The notes: generated by a model not told the origin, from the letters alone. 64,000 bases of DNA from Cellulosilyticum sp. I15G10I2 (GCF_900095725.1 NZ_FMMP01000009.1:248001-312000); one strand, 5' to 3'; shown: positions 1-8,995, counted from the first letter of the stretch. Translations and numbers: made by a program.

Positions 1-111
1 TAGGCTAAGCACAATACTCATAATAATTAAAGTAAAGTAATATAAGGTAATCTTATTACCTATCTTCATCTTACTCCAATTTGCTGCAATCTTCTTAGCT
101 AGGTTCTGCAC
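1..111 (-). CDS. N-terminus of a membrane protein, probably a sensor kinase (partial)
   Basis: An open frame runs from a GTG at 111 to the left edge without a stop (37 codons). A very strong ribosome-binding site (GGAGGGG) sits five bases before the GTG. An ATG at 69 is a weaker alternative start. The visible residues are basic and then hydrophobic, with a segment reading KIGNKITLYYFTLIIMSIV. That is the usual look of the first transmembrane helix of a two-component sensor kinase. The gene is divergent from the YitT gene. Only the N-terminus is visible, so the kinase assignment is inferred from this short stretch. Confidence 0.5.
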   Translation of the reverse strand, partial: MQNLAKKIAANWSKMKIGNKITLYYFTLIIMSIVLSL

Positions 112-263
112 AATTTCCCCTCCATATCTACGGTTTCCTATATAAATTCATTGTATCAAATTTACACTATTTAAACTATTCCTTTTAGTAAGACTACTCT
201 TTTTTTGATACAAAAATCACCTTATACACTTGTTATCAGATAAGGGGTTCTTCTTTTATATTA

Positions 264-292
264 TTGATTTAAGTTTACAATCCCGCTATAAT
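264..292 (+). promoter_or_regulatory. Sigma-A type promoter for the YitT gene
   Basis: A TTGATT -35 element (264-269) and a perfect TATAAT -10 element (287-292) are separated by 17 bases. The expected transcription start lies about 25 bases before the ATG at 324. The AAGGAGT ribosome-binding site follows just before the ATG. Confidence 0.65.
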
Positions 293-323
293 TTAACCAT
301 CACTAAATAAGGAGTACCACTAT

Positions 324-1202
324 ATGCTTAAAGAGGATTTATTTAAAAAATACATAGCTATACTAAAAAATATTATACTGATTTTAATAGGCAATACCAT
401 CTATGCACTGGCAGTTACTATGTTTATTCTTCCAAATGGACTTATTACAGGAGGCACTACAGGTCTTGCACTTCTTATTTATCATAAAACAGGCATTCCT
501 ATTGCACTATTTGTTTCTGTCTTTAATATCGCCATGTTTCTTTTGGGAGCTGCTATTCTTGGTCGGGCCTTTACGCTTACTACACTTATTAGTACCTTTT
601 ACTATCCATTTATTCTGGGTATTTTTCAGAAAATTCTATTCCTGCAAGATATGACTTCTGATCGCCTGCTTGCTGCAATCTATGCAGGTGTTATGATTGG
701 TTTTAGTATTGGCATTGTTATTAAAGCTGGCGCATCCACTGGCGGTATGGATATCCCGCCACTTGTACTTCATAAAAAGTTTGGTATTTCAGTTTCTGCA
801 TCTATGTATGGCTTTGATTTTGCCATTTTGCTATCACAAATGCTTTTTGCTAATAAAGAACAAGTGCTTTATGGCATTTTATTAGTCCTTATCTATACGC
901 TTGTGCTGGATAAAGTATTGCTTCTTGGCCAGTCTCGTACACAAGTAAAAATCATAAGTGAAAAATATCAGGAAATTAACGAGATGATTATTAGCCGACT
1001 TGATCGAGGGTCTACGCTTATTCACGCCGAAACAGGCTACCACCATAATAAAAGTTTAGTAGTTCTCACTGTCGTTTCAAACCGTGAGCTTCCAAAGTTA
1101 AATCAGCTTGTTCTTTCTCTGGATCCTAAGGCCTTTATGATCATTAACCATATTAATGAAGTAAAAGGCCGTGGTTTTACTATAGACAAACTCTACAGAT
1201 AA
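324..1202 (+). CDS. YitT family membrane protein (DUF161/DUF2179)
   Basis: This 292-residue protein has the two-part YitT layout. An N-terminal half of about five to six membrane helices (residues 12-200) carries the family-typical stretches FILPNGLITGGTTG and KAGASTGGMDI. A C-terminal cytosolic DUF2179 domain (about 220-285) ends in FMIINHINEVKGRGF. Family members are integral membrane proteins whose substrate is not firmly known. The length matches the usual 280-295 residues. The ATG at 324 has an AAGGAGT ribosome-binding site and a clear promoter upstream. The gene appears to be transcribed alone or with the small Gly/Tyr-rich gene 73 bases downstream. A related but shorter YczE/YyaS protein is encoded at 6351-6980. 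Confidence 0.88.
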   Translation: MLKEDLFKKYIAILKNIILILIGNTIYALAVTMFILPNGLITGGTTGLALLIYHKTGIPIALFVSVFNIAMFLLGAAILGRAFTLTTLISTFYYPFILGIFQKILFLQDMTSDRLLAAIYAGVMIGFSIGIVIKAGASTGGMDIPPLVLHKKFGISVSASMYGFDFAILLSQMLFANKEQVLYGILLVLIYTLVLDKVLLLGQSRTQVKIISEKYQEINEMIISRLDRGSTLIHAETGYHHNKSLVVLTVVSNRELPKLNQLVLSLDPKAFMIINHINEVKGRGFTIDKLYR

Positions 1203-1275
1203 TTTAGCACCCCTGCCTGTCACACTCATCCCAACTTTGGAATACTATATACGATCAGGGAAAGGAGGGGTTAAT

Positions 1276-1461
1276 ATGTTTAGTTACGGATTTGGATATG
1301 GGTACAATTATGGTTATGGCTATCCTTATTATGGAGGATGCGGCTATTCCTATCCTAGCTACAGCTATGGTGGATATAGCTATCCTTACTCTAGCTACGG
1401 TTACTCAGGATGTGGATGTGGCTGCGGCTGGGGTCGTGGCTACGGTTACGGCTATTACTAA
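1276..1461 (+). CDS. Small Gly/Tyr-rich peptide
   Basis: The peptide has 61 residues built almost only of Gly, Tyr, Ser, Pro and Cys, with repeated GYGY and SYGGY units and a GCGCGCG stretch near residues 44-51. I place the start at 1276 because an AAAGGAGGGG ribosome-binding site (1261-1270) lies just before it; the longer frame from 1237 would put that site inside the gene. There is no signal peptide or membrane helix. Similar low-complexity peptides occur in spore coats and surface layers of Firmicutes, but nothing here proves such a role. The Cys pattern could support cross-linking or metal binding. A strong hairpin at 1529 ends the transcript. Confidence 0.65.
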   Translation: MFSYGFGYGYNYGYGYPYYGGCGYSYPSYSYGGYSYPYSSYGYSGCGCGCGWGRGYGYGYY

Positions 1462-1528
1462 TTAATTTTCTTTGAACTCATTTTAGATTGTTTAAAGCAC
1501 ACTGTATTATTTAACACCCCCTATGAAA

Positions 1529-1562
1529 AAGCGACAGAGCTTTAACTTAATCTCTGTCGCTT
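1529..1562. terminator. Hairpin terminator between convergent genes
   Basis: Arms of 11 bases (1529-1539 and 1552-1562) pair perfectly: AAGCGACAGAG with CTCTGTCGCTT. On the minus strand the hairpin is followed by a short T-run, on the plus strand by CTACTTCT. It can end the Gly/Tyr-rich gene and back up termination of the GGDEF gene. Confidence 0.65.
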
Positions 1563-1612
1563 CTACTTCTCTATATATTAGATATCTTTAGTTCCGTTAT
1601 CCAAATAAGCTT

Positions 1613-1651
1613 GTAAAAAACAAAAAAAGCCAATAGCGATACCCCCTATTG
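1613..1651 (-). terminator. Probable terminator of the GGDEF gene
   Basis: A six-base stem (CAATAG 1631-1636 with CTATTG 1646-1651) is followed on the minus strand by CTTTTTTTG and a second T-run. It begins only three bases after the stop codon. The stem is short, but the U-tract is good. Confidence 0.5.
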
Positions 1652-1653
1652 AC

Positions 1654-3555
1654 CTAGTTAACCTTATTTAACATACATTCTGCAATCTGATCTCTACCCT
1701 TTTCTTTTGCAATATAAAGCGCTTTATCTGCTTGATCTATAAAATCCCTTAATGAAATTTTTTCTGTCGCTATGATTGTACTTACCCCCAAACTGATTGT
1801 AACATACGCATTAGTCAAAGAGGCTCTATGAGGAATCTTTAGGCCTTTAACACCTTTTCTTAGGTTCTGGGCAACACGCCTTGCATCATCAGCCGCTGTA
1901 TCTGGCAGCAATATAACAAACTCTTCCCCCCCATAACGGGCAACAATATCTAATTTAGGCCGAATACTTCTTTTAAGCTCTCTGGCAATTTTTCTTAGGC
2001 ATTCATCTCCCTCTAGGTGTCCATAACTGTCATTATACCCTTTAAAAAAATCAATATCTATCATTATGATTGAGAGTGGTTGATGCTCCCTTATGGATCT
2101 AGACCACGCCTTTTCTATTTGTTCATCAAAATGTCTTCTATTTGCAAGTCCCGTTAAGGCATCTATCTTCGAAAGGATTTTAAGCTTACTATTAGCTACT
2201 TCCAGCGCATGTGTACGTATTCTAATTTTTTCCTCTAAGTCCATGTTTAGTTCCTGGATTTCCTCAAACATTGCAGCATTCTCACCGGCTAATTGCTGCG
2301 CCTTAATATAATCATCATTAAACCGCCAAGCCAAAAATAACGCCTGAAGCAAAATAAAAATAACCATGGCCACAGATAAAGCTTCTGGTGTTTTTATGAC
2401 ATCTAACTCCCTCAATATATCATTTGCTGCGGCGATTAGAATAAAGCCTCCGCCTATAGCCATTGTATAGCTGCCTCTTGTTTTTTTAAATAGTCCGCGA
2501 GCTATTAATAAATAGATGATGAAACTCCCTATAACAACGTTAACCCATTGCCCATATTGAAAAAACCAGTCATAAACCTTAATGGGCGTAAAAGTCATAA
2601 ATATAATAACTAGAATACAGATATATGTTGATGCCTTTGCAGCTTTTGCAAGCTGTGGTGCTTTAAATATATCCTTAACATAGATTACTAAGAGAGGGAG
2701 TAATATAAAGGTCGGTAAATAGCCTAACTTCATCATGATCTCCGGTGGAAAGTCCGGCCATAACCTTATCATGATACGTTCGTCTACTATACTGCCTCGT
2801 AAAGCAACAACAAAAGCTATCACTGATAAGCAAATGAGTGCTGCTTCTCTTTTATGTATAAAATATAGTACACAATAGTATAAGGCAATTACAATTAAAC
2901 TGCCAAATAAAATACTCTCTTGTATTATCCTAGAATGAGTGAGCTTCTCGATCTGAGATGGCGTTCCAAAGATCACTTCATTTAAACGAATTCGCCGATG
3001 ATGAAAGTTTGCAATTTGTACAACAATCTCTACTTCTTCCTTGTCACTTTTAAACACTACCTCAGTAGGCAGATACTGTGCCTTAAAAGATTGTTTACTT
3101 GTCCCTATAATCCCAGCTTCAAAAAGAAGTTCATTATTAACCCATATTTTATTTGCTGATGCAAAATATTTAAACTTAAGTCCATATAATTTTCCTATTT
3201 CACTTATTTTAAGTTTAACCCTAAGTGTGCCATAACCATTTTGAGCCTCATGACTTTTATCCTCTGGAAGATACTGAGATACTTCACAAGGTATAGCTAT
3301 ATAATCCTTATCAGCATTACTGCTCACAAAATCTTGTGGCTGTAGAAGTTGCATCCAGTAAAATTCCCAGTCTCCATTTAATGCTATATGACTTTTTTCA
3401 AAATCCCATGCTGAAAGATCAATAAACCCTCTTTTAACCATTGGCTCGCTTATTAATGGCTTCGCATAGCACATTGGAGATGTTACAACTACTGAAAGAA
3501 AACTTATTGCAATAAGAATAGGCAGCAACACCTTTTTCAATTGAATACGTTTCAT
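1654..3555 (-). CDS. Membrane diguanylate cyclase with 7TMR-DISM sensor
   Basis: This 633-residue protein has a signal peptide (1-31), an extracellular domain (about 35-205) of the 7TMR-DISM kind, seven predicted helices (about 210-420), a coiled coil (about 425-460) and a C-terminal GGDEF domain (about 465-628). The active-site motif is intact (RYGGEEF), so it should make cyclic di-GMP from two GTP. The inhibitory I-site normally reads RxxD five residues before GGEEF; here the same place reads PKLD, so product inhibition may be lost. No EAL domain is present. The ATG at 3555 has a GAGGT site upstream and a promoter at 3626-3655. The gene looks monocistronic. The extracellular ligand is unknown. 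Confidence 0.88.
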   Translation of the reverse strand: MKRIQLKKVLLPILIAISFLSVVVTSPMCYAKPLISEPMVKRGFIDLSAWDFEKSHIALNGDWEFYWMQLLQPQDFVSSNADKDYIAIPCEVSQYLPEDKSHEAQNGYGTLRVKLKISEIGKLYGLKFKYFASANKIWVNNELLFEAGIIGTSKQSFKAQYLPTEVVFKSDKEEVEIVVQIANFHHRRIRLNEVIFGTPSQIEKLTHSRIIQESILFGSLIVIALYYCVLYFIHKREAALICLSVIAFVVALRGSIVDERIMIRLWPDFPPEIMMKLGYLPTFILLPLLVIYVKDIFKAPQLAKAAKASTYICILVIIFMTFTPIKVYDWFFQYGQWVNVVIGSFIIYLLIARGLFKKTRGSYTMAIGGGFILIAAANDILRELDVIKTPEALSVAMVIFILLQALFLAWRFNDDYIKAQQLAGENAAMFEEIQELNMDLEEKIRIRTHALEVANSKLKILSKIDALTGLANRRHFDEQIEKAWSRSIREHQPLSIIMIDIDFFKGYNDSYGHLEGDECLRKIARELKRSIRPKLDIVARYGGEEFVILLPDTAADDARRVAQNLRKGVKGLKIPHRASLTNAYVTISLGVSTIIATEKISLRDFIDQADKALYIAKEKGRDQIAECMLNKVN

Positions 3556-3625
3556 CGCAAGTACCTCGATCGTCTATTTTTTTATACTTAAACTTTTAAA
3601 GTGATGCCTTCCCTATATGTATATA

Positions 3626-3655
3626 TGTATATCACAAATTTACAGAAAGAGTCAA
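3626..3655 (-). promoter_or_regulatory. Promoter for the diguanylate cyclase gene
   Basis: On the minus strand a TTGACT -35 element (3650-3655) and TATACA -10 element (3626-3631) are 18 bases apart. They lie about 70 bases upstream of the ATG. Confidence 0.5.
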
Positions 3656-3839
3656 CAATTTCTAAAGTTCTTGTTTTATCTTATATTTATTAATTATACG
3701 AGCTCTTATTATGATCATTTGCATTTTTTTGTCTATTGAATAGTGCATAACACTATTTTGAAAACGTAGCAAAATACTAAGTTTGTACATAAAATAACTT
3801 ATAAACTAGTATTCATCCTTATAGGACGGTGATCTATTT

Positions 3840-4498
3840 ATGGAAATTATTACCTCACATAGTAATCATTATAATGAAGCTAGACAGATATGGAATAGGG
3901 CTATACAAAAGTATCCTATGATTATAGCCTACTGCAAAACAGTTGAAGATGTTAGAAATGCAATATTAGAAGCAAGAAGGTGTAATTTAGAAAACCGTGT
4001 ACGTTCTGGCGGGCATAATTATGAAGGTTACTGCATAGCAACTGATGCCTACATCATCGATATAGGCAGTTTAAATCTAGCGGACGCTTTGTGTCTAAAA
4101 ACTACAGCACTTCGGAACTATTGAAACTAGTTGATATGATTAACGGTAACGGACCTATTGGTTCTATCATGACAGCTTTAAATGTCTTTGGACTAGGTGG
4201 CAAAGTCAGCGAACTTTGTCCATCTGATACTGCATTTTACTATCGCGATAGTCACTATATCTTACTCGTTCAATCTGTTTTTGAAAACAATGTTTATAAA
4301 GCCCAGAATGTACGCTGGGTTTCTAAAAATTATAAGTTGATCTCCAGTATGACTACTGGTGCCTATATTAATTTTCCTTTTTATCCTCTCGAAGATTGTC
4401 TCTATGAATATTACGGTGAAAACGCATCTTCTCTTCAATGCATAAAACAGCACTATGATCCTCTTAATATCTTTCATTTTCAGCAGAGTATTAAATAA
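3840..4498 (+). pseudogene. Decayed FAD-linked oxidase (berberine-bridge-like)
   Basis: Two pieces of one FAD-linked oxidase lie in different frames. Piece one (from ATG 3840, about 85 residues) has the start of the FAD-binding PCMH domain with VRSGGHNYEGY, the stretch that normally contacts FAD. Piece two (about 4085-4498) carries the C-terminal end, including the family-typical YYGENASSLQCIKQHYDPLNIFHFQQSI. Full-length family members have about 440-450 residues; here about 200 residues in the middle are missing and the frame changes at about 4085. It cannot make a working enzyme. The deletion looks internal and the ends are well preserved, which suggests recent loss. Confidence 0.8.
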
Positions 4499-4501
4499 AA
4501 G

Positions 4502-4537
4502 CCAAAAAAGCAGCCTCTTTAATCATAAGGAGCTGCT
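4502..4537 (-). terminator. Terminator of the Crp-family gene
   Basis: AGCAG-C-CTC (4509-4517) pairs with GGAGCTGCT (4529-4537). On the minus strand it is followed by TTTTTTTGGCTTTT. It lies between the convergent crp-like gene and the decayed oxidase and may serve both. Confidence 0.6.
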
Positions 4538-4560
4538 CTTCTTTCAATTCAATAACCTAT

Positions 4561-5292
4561 TTATTGCTCAACTATTGGAGATATATAGTGCTTCATCTTT
4601 AAATATTGATCTTCTAAGATAATAATTCTATTGCCATCCCGCCCAATGTACCCATCCTCCTCCATCTTCTTTACTGAACGGTTGATTGTTTTTATGCTTA
4701 GTCCTGAGCAATCCGCTATATCTTGTCTTGTCAGCTTTATAACACATCTTTTATTTTCAGACATTTGCTCATAGAGCTGCATAAATAAAAGGATTACTCT
4801 GTCAATTCCCTGCACAAATAGAAAAACTCTCTCTTTTCTTGCTTGTTCAAGAAGATAAGTTCCAAGTGTCTTGGTTTCAAGCAGTAAAGTATTAATATCT
4901 TTTCTCATCCATTCTTCAAATTTACTCTTCGAAACGACCAGCATTTTGCAAGGTGTTACAGTGATAAGCGTAGTCATATACTTCTCAAGTTCTAATAGTA
5001 TCTCCATAGAGCCAAAAACTTTAACGGGATAAAACCACATATAATCATAAGCAATACCAAAAATCCTATAGTCAATGGCTTTTACAATACCTTCAACCAA
5101 TATATAAACCATATCAACTTCTCTATTTTCTTTAATAAATACATTATTTTTCTTCATATGAACGACTTGAAAAGAATCTAAGAGCCACATAGGGGCATTT
5201 GCTAGATACTTATTCAAATAGTCTTTTTCCTTGCCTCTTAAGTGATTTTTTAAAGCAACTACTTTATCAATATTACTCTCTGCTCTTTCCAT
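4561..5292 (-). CDS. Crp/Fnr family transcriptional regulator
   Basis: The 243-residue protein has an N-terminal cyclic-nucleotide-binding-like barrel (about 25-150) and a C-terminal winged helix (about 165-235) with the recognition region RQDIADCSGLSIKTINRSVK. The N-terminal Cys cluster of Fnr is absent, so it is not an iron-sulfur oxygen sensor of that kind. The effector cannot be read from sequence. The gene follows add by 52 bases on the same strand and ends at a terminator, so it could be the last gene of the nucleoside cluster or a separate unit. A role in controlling that cluster is conjecture. The ATG at 5292 has an AGGA site seven bases upstream. Confidence 0.85.
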   Translation of the reverse strand: MERAESNIDKVVALKNHLRGKEKDYLNKYLANAPMWLLDSFQVVHMKKNNVFIKENREVDMVYILVEGIVKAIDYRIFGIAYDYMWFYPVKVFGSMEILLELEKYMTTLITVTPCKMLVVSKSKFEEWMRKDINTLLLETKTLGTYLLEQARKERVFLFVQGIDRVILLFMQLYEQMSENKRCVIKLTRQDIADCSGLSIKTINRSVKKMEEDGYIGRDGNRIIILEDQYLKMKHYISPIVEQ

Positions 5293-5344
5293 AGCTCTAT
5301 CCTCATTTCATTTAACCAAGCACATATCCTGCATTTTATTGTTT

Positions 5345-6346
5345 TTAAGCCTTGTGCAGTGCACTTAGCAGTTCATTTTTCACATGATCTTTTGCAAAAG
5401 ATACTTCTGCTGCATTTTTTAATAGGTTTATAATAACTTCTTTATTATAATGCATATTTTCATAAACAAGCATTAACTCCTCTGTAATAGAAGTATTGCT
5501 TACTGTCCTATTATCTGTATTAATCGTCGCTAGTAATCCTTTTTCTAAAAACAATTCTAATGGATAGTCATGCCAGCTGTCTATGGCTTTTGTCTGCAGA
5601 TTACTAGAAGGGCACATCTCAATACCTATTTGCTTTTGTCTGCACAGCTTGATTAAAGCCTCACTCTTTCTAAGGGCAATCCCATGTCCCAGCCTTCTAG
5701 CTCCGAGTTCAATAGCTTCTTTAACATTTTCAACGCTCCCACATTCCCCCGAATGAATAGTAAACGGCATATCCCACTGCTTTGCCTTATAAAAAAGTTC
5801 TCTTTGCATCTGTGTCGGATAGGCTGATTCGTCCCCTGCCAAATCCAGTGCGCATACCCCATGGCCTAATAATACTCTTGCTGTCTTTAACATCTCTATA
5901 TTTTTTTCTGCTGTGTGATGCCTCATCGCACAAACAATGATGCCTCCATGTACAGCATATCTCTTTTCCCCTTCTTGTAACCCCGAAACAACACTTTCAA
6001 TGACCTGTCTACAGTCTAACGTCTGATTAACAGATAATAGAGGGGCAAATCTTATCTCTATATATTTTATATTTTCAGCTGCCGCTTGCTTAAGTAAATT
6101 AAGGGTTGCTGCCTTAAGACCTTTTTCTGTCTGCAAACATTTAAGTGGAAGCTCAAACTTCTTTAAATATTCCGTTAAACTCGTACAGTTTTCTGATACC
6201 TGCAAAGCATCTTTTAGCCTATCATCTGGTAGCAAAAACTCGCTTCTGGCGAGCTGCTCCCGAACTGCCTCTATTCCCATAGAGCCATCTAAATGGCAAT
6301 GCAGATCTATTTTGGGTAACTTTTGAATCCAACTTTCATTCCGCAT
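5345..6346 (-). CDS. add: Adenosine deaminase
   Basis: The 333-residue enzyme should convert adenosine and deoxyadenosine to inosine forms, feeding the purine nucleoside phosphorylase upstream. Metal ligands and catalytic residues are visible: HCHLDGS (His16, His18), HSGECGS around residue 197, RRLGHGIAL, CPSSNLQT and NTDNRTVSNT, where the Asp ligand is expected. I prefer the ATG at 6346: a GAGG site lies nine bases upstream and overlaps the end of the YczE gene. The longer frame starts with GTG at 6361 inside that gene. It is the last metabolic gene of the minus-strand nucleoside cluster. Confidence 0.93.
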   Translation of the reverse strand: MRNESWIQKLPKIDLHCHLDGSMGIEAVREQLARSEFLLPDDRLKDALQVSENCTSLTEYLKKFELPLKCLQTEKGLKAATLNLLKQAAAENIKYIEIRFAPLLSVNQTLDCRQVIESVVSGLQEGEKRYAVHGGIIVCAMRHHTAEKNIEMLKTARVLLGHGVCALDLAGDESAYPTQMQRELFYKAKQWDMPFTIHSGECGSVENVKEAIELGARRLGHGIALRKSEALIKLCRQKQIGIEMCPSSNLQTKAIDSWHDYPLELFLEKGLLATINTDNRTVSNTSITEELMLVYENMHYNKEVIINLLKNAAEVSFAKDHVKNELLSALHKA

Positions 6347-6350
6347 CTTT

Positions 6351-6980
6351 TTAGGCCTCACAATTTTCTAAATGAATGATTTTTATAATATTATCAGCTA
6401 TCCATTGTATAACTGGTCCAGCCGTAAATGCGGCAGCTAAAGTTATAATCCCGAGTCTTCCTCCCAAAATAACACCTATTATTACCATCGTTATATCAAA
6501 TGCAACTTTAGTATTTTTATAGTCCCATTTTATTTTGTCTCCAATTACCATAACCAGACCAGTAAATGGATCAAGTCCAATATCCATAGCAATAAAAACA
6601 GCTACTCCAGCATATAGCATAAGACATCCAACCACTCCCATCAAGCTGCGTAGCAGCAAGCTTTCTGATATACCAAGCATTGCATATAGTTTTGTACCTA
6701 TTCCTACAAAAAAGCCATATGGCAGTATATAAATAAATGTACCAATATTCACATACCTTCTGCCAATACAAAGCAGGAGGATAATCAGTCCAAAATTTAC
6801 GATGTTTGATGCCGCTCCCAGCTGCTCTCCTGATAAATCAGCAAAACTTCTTACCCCATCATATACAATACCGATAGGGTCATTACCAAGCATCGTCCCT
6901 GCATTAAACGAGACACCCATCCCTACTAGAAAAATCCCCATTAATGCACCTATTATTTTAGCTATATTCTTACTTTTCAT
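6351..6980 (-). CDS. YczE/YyaS family membrane protein
   Basis: The 209-residue protein has five to six hydrophobic helices and the family motifs MGVSFNAGTMLGNDPIGI and GLDPFTGLVMVIGDK, like the YczE/YyaS branch related to YitT. No substrate is established for this family. Here it sits between the nucleoside-binding lipoprotein and add, its stop codon four bases before the add ATG, so it is co-transcribed and probably translationally coupled. That context suggests a role in nucleoside or base transport, but this is inference only. A long hairpin (7008-7043) lies just upstream. Confidence 0.75.
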   Translation of the reverse strand: MKSKNIAKIIGALMGIFLVGMGVSFNAGTMLGNDPIGIVYDGVRSFADLSGEQLGAASNIVNFGLIILLLCIGRRYVNIGTFIYILPYGFFVGIGTKLYAMLGISESLLLRSLMGVVGCLMLYAGVAVFIAMDIGLDPFTGLVMVIGDKIKWDYKNTKVAFDITMVIIGVILGGRLGIITLAAAFTAGPVIQWIADNIIKIIHLENCEA

Positions 6981-7007
6981 CTATTTCCTCTTTCTTAATT
7001 GATACAG

Positions 7008-7043
7008 AAGCCACCTTAAGGTATATTTACTTTAAGATGGCTT
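7008..7043. repeat. Intra-operon hairpin between BMP gene and YczE gene
   Basis: Twelve-base arms (AAGCCACCTTAA 7008-7019 and TTAAGATGGCTT 7032-7043) pair with one mismatch. No real T-run follows on the minus strand, so it is more likely an mRNA processing or stability element or a leaky terminator. It would leave the abundant binding-protein message separate from the downstream genes. Confidence 0.5.
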
Positions 7044-7064
7044 TTGCACTTCATTTATAAAAAC

Positions 7065-8183
7065 TTATTTAATGGATTCAACTTTTACAATAGTAGTTGG
7101 TACCTGAGCTGCATCTTCTGCAATATCATTTTTACTAATTTTTATAGCACCATCTATAATTTGTTTATAGATCGCATCATATTTTTCTTGATTAAATTTT
7201 TCAAATTTTGAGCTTTCCATTGGTAACTGTACATTATTTGTTGCAGCATCTAAAGTAACTGATACGCCACCTTCAAATTTGCCGGCATAGTACTCACTAA
7301 GTGCATCATAAACAGATTTACTTAAGTTTTTCATAGCAGATGTGATAACTGTATTGGATTCACCTGATTGATCAACGTCAACACCAATTACTTTTGTACC
7401 TGCAGTTTCTGCTGCTTTCATAACTGAGTTACCAACACCGCCGCCGCATGCAAAGATTACTTCTGTTCCTGCATTAAACCAAGCCGCTGCTTTAGACATA
7501 TTTTCTGGAGAAGCATCAAAATTACCTACATATGTATATTTGATATTAATATCCCCTTCAGCAAGACCGAGTTCTTTTGCTGCATACTCTGCGCCCTCTA
7601 TATAACCATATCCAAAACGCACAACAGCTGGTACTGCAATACCACCCATAAATCCTAAGTTTTTGTAGCCTTCATATACGGCAGCATAACCAGCTAGGAA
7701 TCCAGCCTGCTCCTCAGCATAAAAAATAGACTTTGTGTTTTCTTTAATGTCATAGTTATAATCACCATTATGAGGTGCTCCATCTATAAGAATGAATTTA
7801 ATGTCTGGATATTTAAGCTGTGCATTATAAACAGGTACTTCAAACAGATACCCAGGACACACAATAACCTTCGCGCCACCTTTAACAGCAAGCCCAATAG
7901 ATGTCATAAGTGCATCATCTGATTTTTCTGATGGCTTATAATACTTATGTGTGATATTGTTCTCTTTTGCATAAGCTTCAACCCCTTCCCAAGACCCCTG
8001 GTTAAATGACTTATCATCAATCGTTCCTACATCTGTAATAAGCGCAAGCTCAGATCCCCCTGTGTTTTCCTGCTGTACCTTTTGTCCATCGGCAGCGACT
8101 CCACTATCTTTTGAACCACACCCTACTAATGTTGCTGCCACCACTGAAGCAGCTACTAATAAACTAATTAATCTCTTTTTCAT
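7065..8183 (-). CDS. BMP family nucleoside-binding lipoprotein
   Basis: The 372-residue protein has a lipoprotein signal with lipobox LVGC and lipid-carrying Cys22, followed by a Ser/Gly-rich linker. The mature part is a periplasmic-binding fold of the BMP/PnrA family: DVGTIDDKSFNQGSWEG near residue 50 is typical, as are FACGGGVGNSVMKAA and VIGVDVDQS. Family members bind purine and pyrimidine nucleosides for ABC uptake. It should work with the ATPase and two permeases encoded upstream in the same cluster (11498-15064). The AGGAGGA ribosome-binding site before ATG 8183 is strong, which fits a high-copy binding protein. It lies 12 bases after deoC. Confidence 0.92.
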   Translation of the reverse strand: MKKRLISLLVAASVVAATLVGCGSKDSGVAADGQKVQQENTGGSELALITDVGTIDDKSFNQGSWEGVEAYAKENNITHKYYKPSEKSDDALMTSIGLAVKGGAKVIVCPGYLFEVPVYNAQLKYPDIKFILIDGAPHNGDYNYDIKENTKSIFYAEEQAGFLAGYAAVYEGYKNLGFMGGIAVPAVVRFGYGYIEGAEYAAKELGLAEGDINIKYTYVGNFDASPENMSKAAAWFNAGTEVIFACGGGVGNSVMKAAETAGTKVIGVDVDQSGESNTVITSAMKNLSKSVYDALSEYYAGKFEGGVSVTLDAATNNVQLPMESSKFEKFNQEKYDAIYKQIIDGAIKISKNDIAEDAAQVPTTIVKVESIK

Positions 8184-8195
8184 ATACTCTTCCTC

Positions 8196-8861
8196 CTAAT
8201 ATCCTTTTATTTGTTGACCTTTTATTAAATGAACAGCTGAGCTCGTGCCAATTCTGTCACATCCCTCATTCAGAAAGGTTTCTAAATCCTCTAAACTCTT
8301 TACACCGCCAGCAGCTTTGATCTTTACTTCTTTTCCAATATGCGCTTTAAAAAGCTTAATATCTTCAAGTGTCGCACCATCAGTTCCAAATCCTGTTGAT
8401 GTTTTAATATAATCAGCGCCAGCCTCAGTAACCACTTTACACATCATAACTTTCTCTTCTTCTGTTAGATAACAGGTTTCAATAATAACCTTTAAGATTT
8501 TACTCCCCGCCTCTTTTTTGAGCGCAGCGACCTCTTCCCTTACAGCTTCATAATTGCCATTCTTCACATCACCGATATTAATAACCATATCAATTTCATT
8601 GGCCCCATCTGCAAGTGCCTGTTTAACTTCTGCTACCTTTGCTTCCTTCACACTATATCCAAGCGGAAAGCCTACTACAGTACAAATATTAATCTTATCT
8701 CCATACTTATTATGTACACGCCTTATATAGCACGGCGGAATACACACCGAAGCCATCTGGTACGCTATCGCCTCATCGCACAACTTCTCTATATCCTCCC
8801 AAGCAGCAAACGCCTTAAGCTGCGTATGATCGACATGTCCTAGCATTTCTTGTATTTCCAT
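8196..8861 (-). CDS. deoC: Deoxyribose-phosphate aldolase
   Basis: The 221-residue enzyme splits 2-deoxyribose 5-phosphate into acetaldehyde and glyceraldehyde 3-phosphate, the last step of deoxynucleoside breakdown. It has the class I aldolase barrel with VIIETCYLTEEEK and the Schiff-base Lys in DYIKTSTGF, followed by the second Lys region KIKAAGGVKS. It uses the product of phosphopentomutase encoded at the start of the cluster. The start is ATG 8861 with AAGGAGGGG. Upstream lies the 230-bp MITE-like element that separates it from punA, so it may depend on readthrough or on a promoter in that gap. Confidence 0.94.
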   Translation of the reverse strand: MEIQEMLGHVDHTQLKAFAAWEDIEKLCDEAIAYQMASVCIPPCYIRRVHNKYGDKINICTVVGFPLGYSVKEAKVAEVKQALADGANEIDMVINIGDVKNGNYEAVREEVAALKKEAGSKILKVIIETCYLTEEEKVMMCKVVTEAGADYIKTSTGFGTDGATLEDIKLFKAHIGKEVKIKAAGGVKSLEDLETFLNEGCDRIGTSSAVHLIKGQQIKGY

Positions 8862-8995
8862 CTTACCCCTCCTTATTTAAATTGATTTTATTTAATGACA
8901 CCATTCTAGATTAATAGTATTTTAATATTCTTAGCTAGTATTGTTAACTCTGTCTTCCAAGGTTTTATAAGTACGAGCACTTATCAACGACTAGC

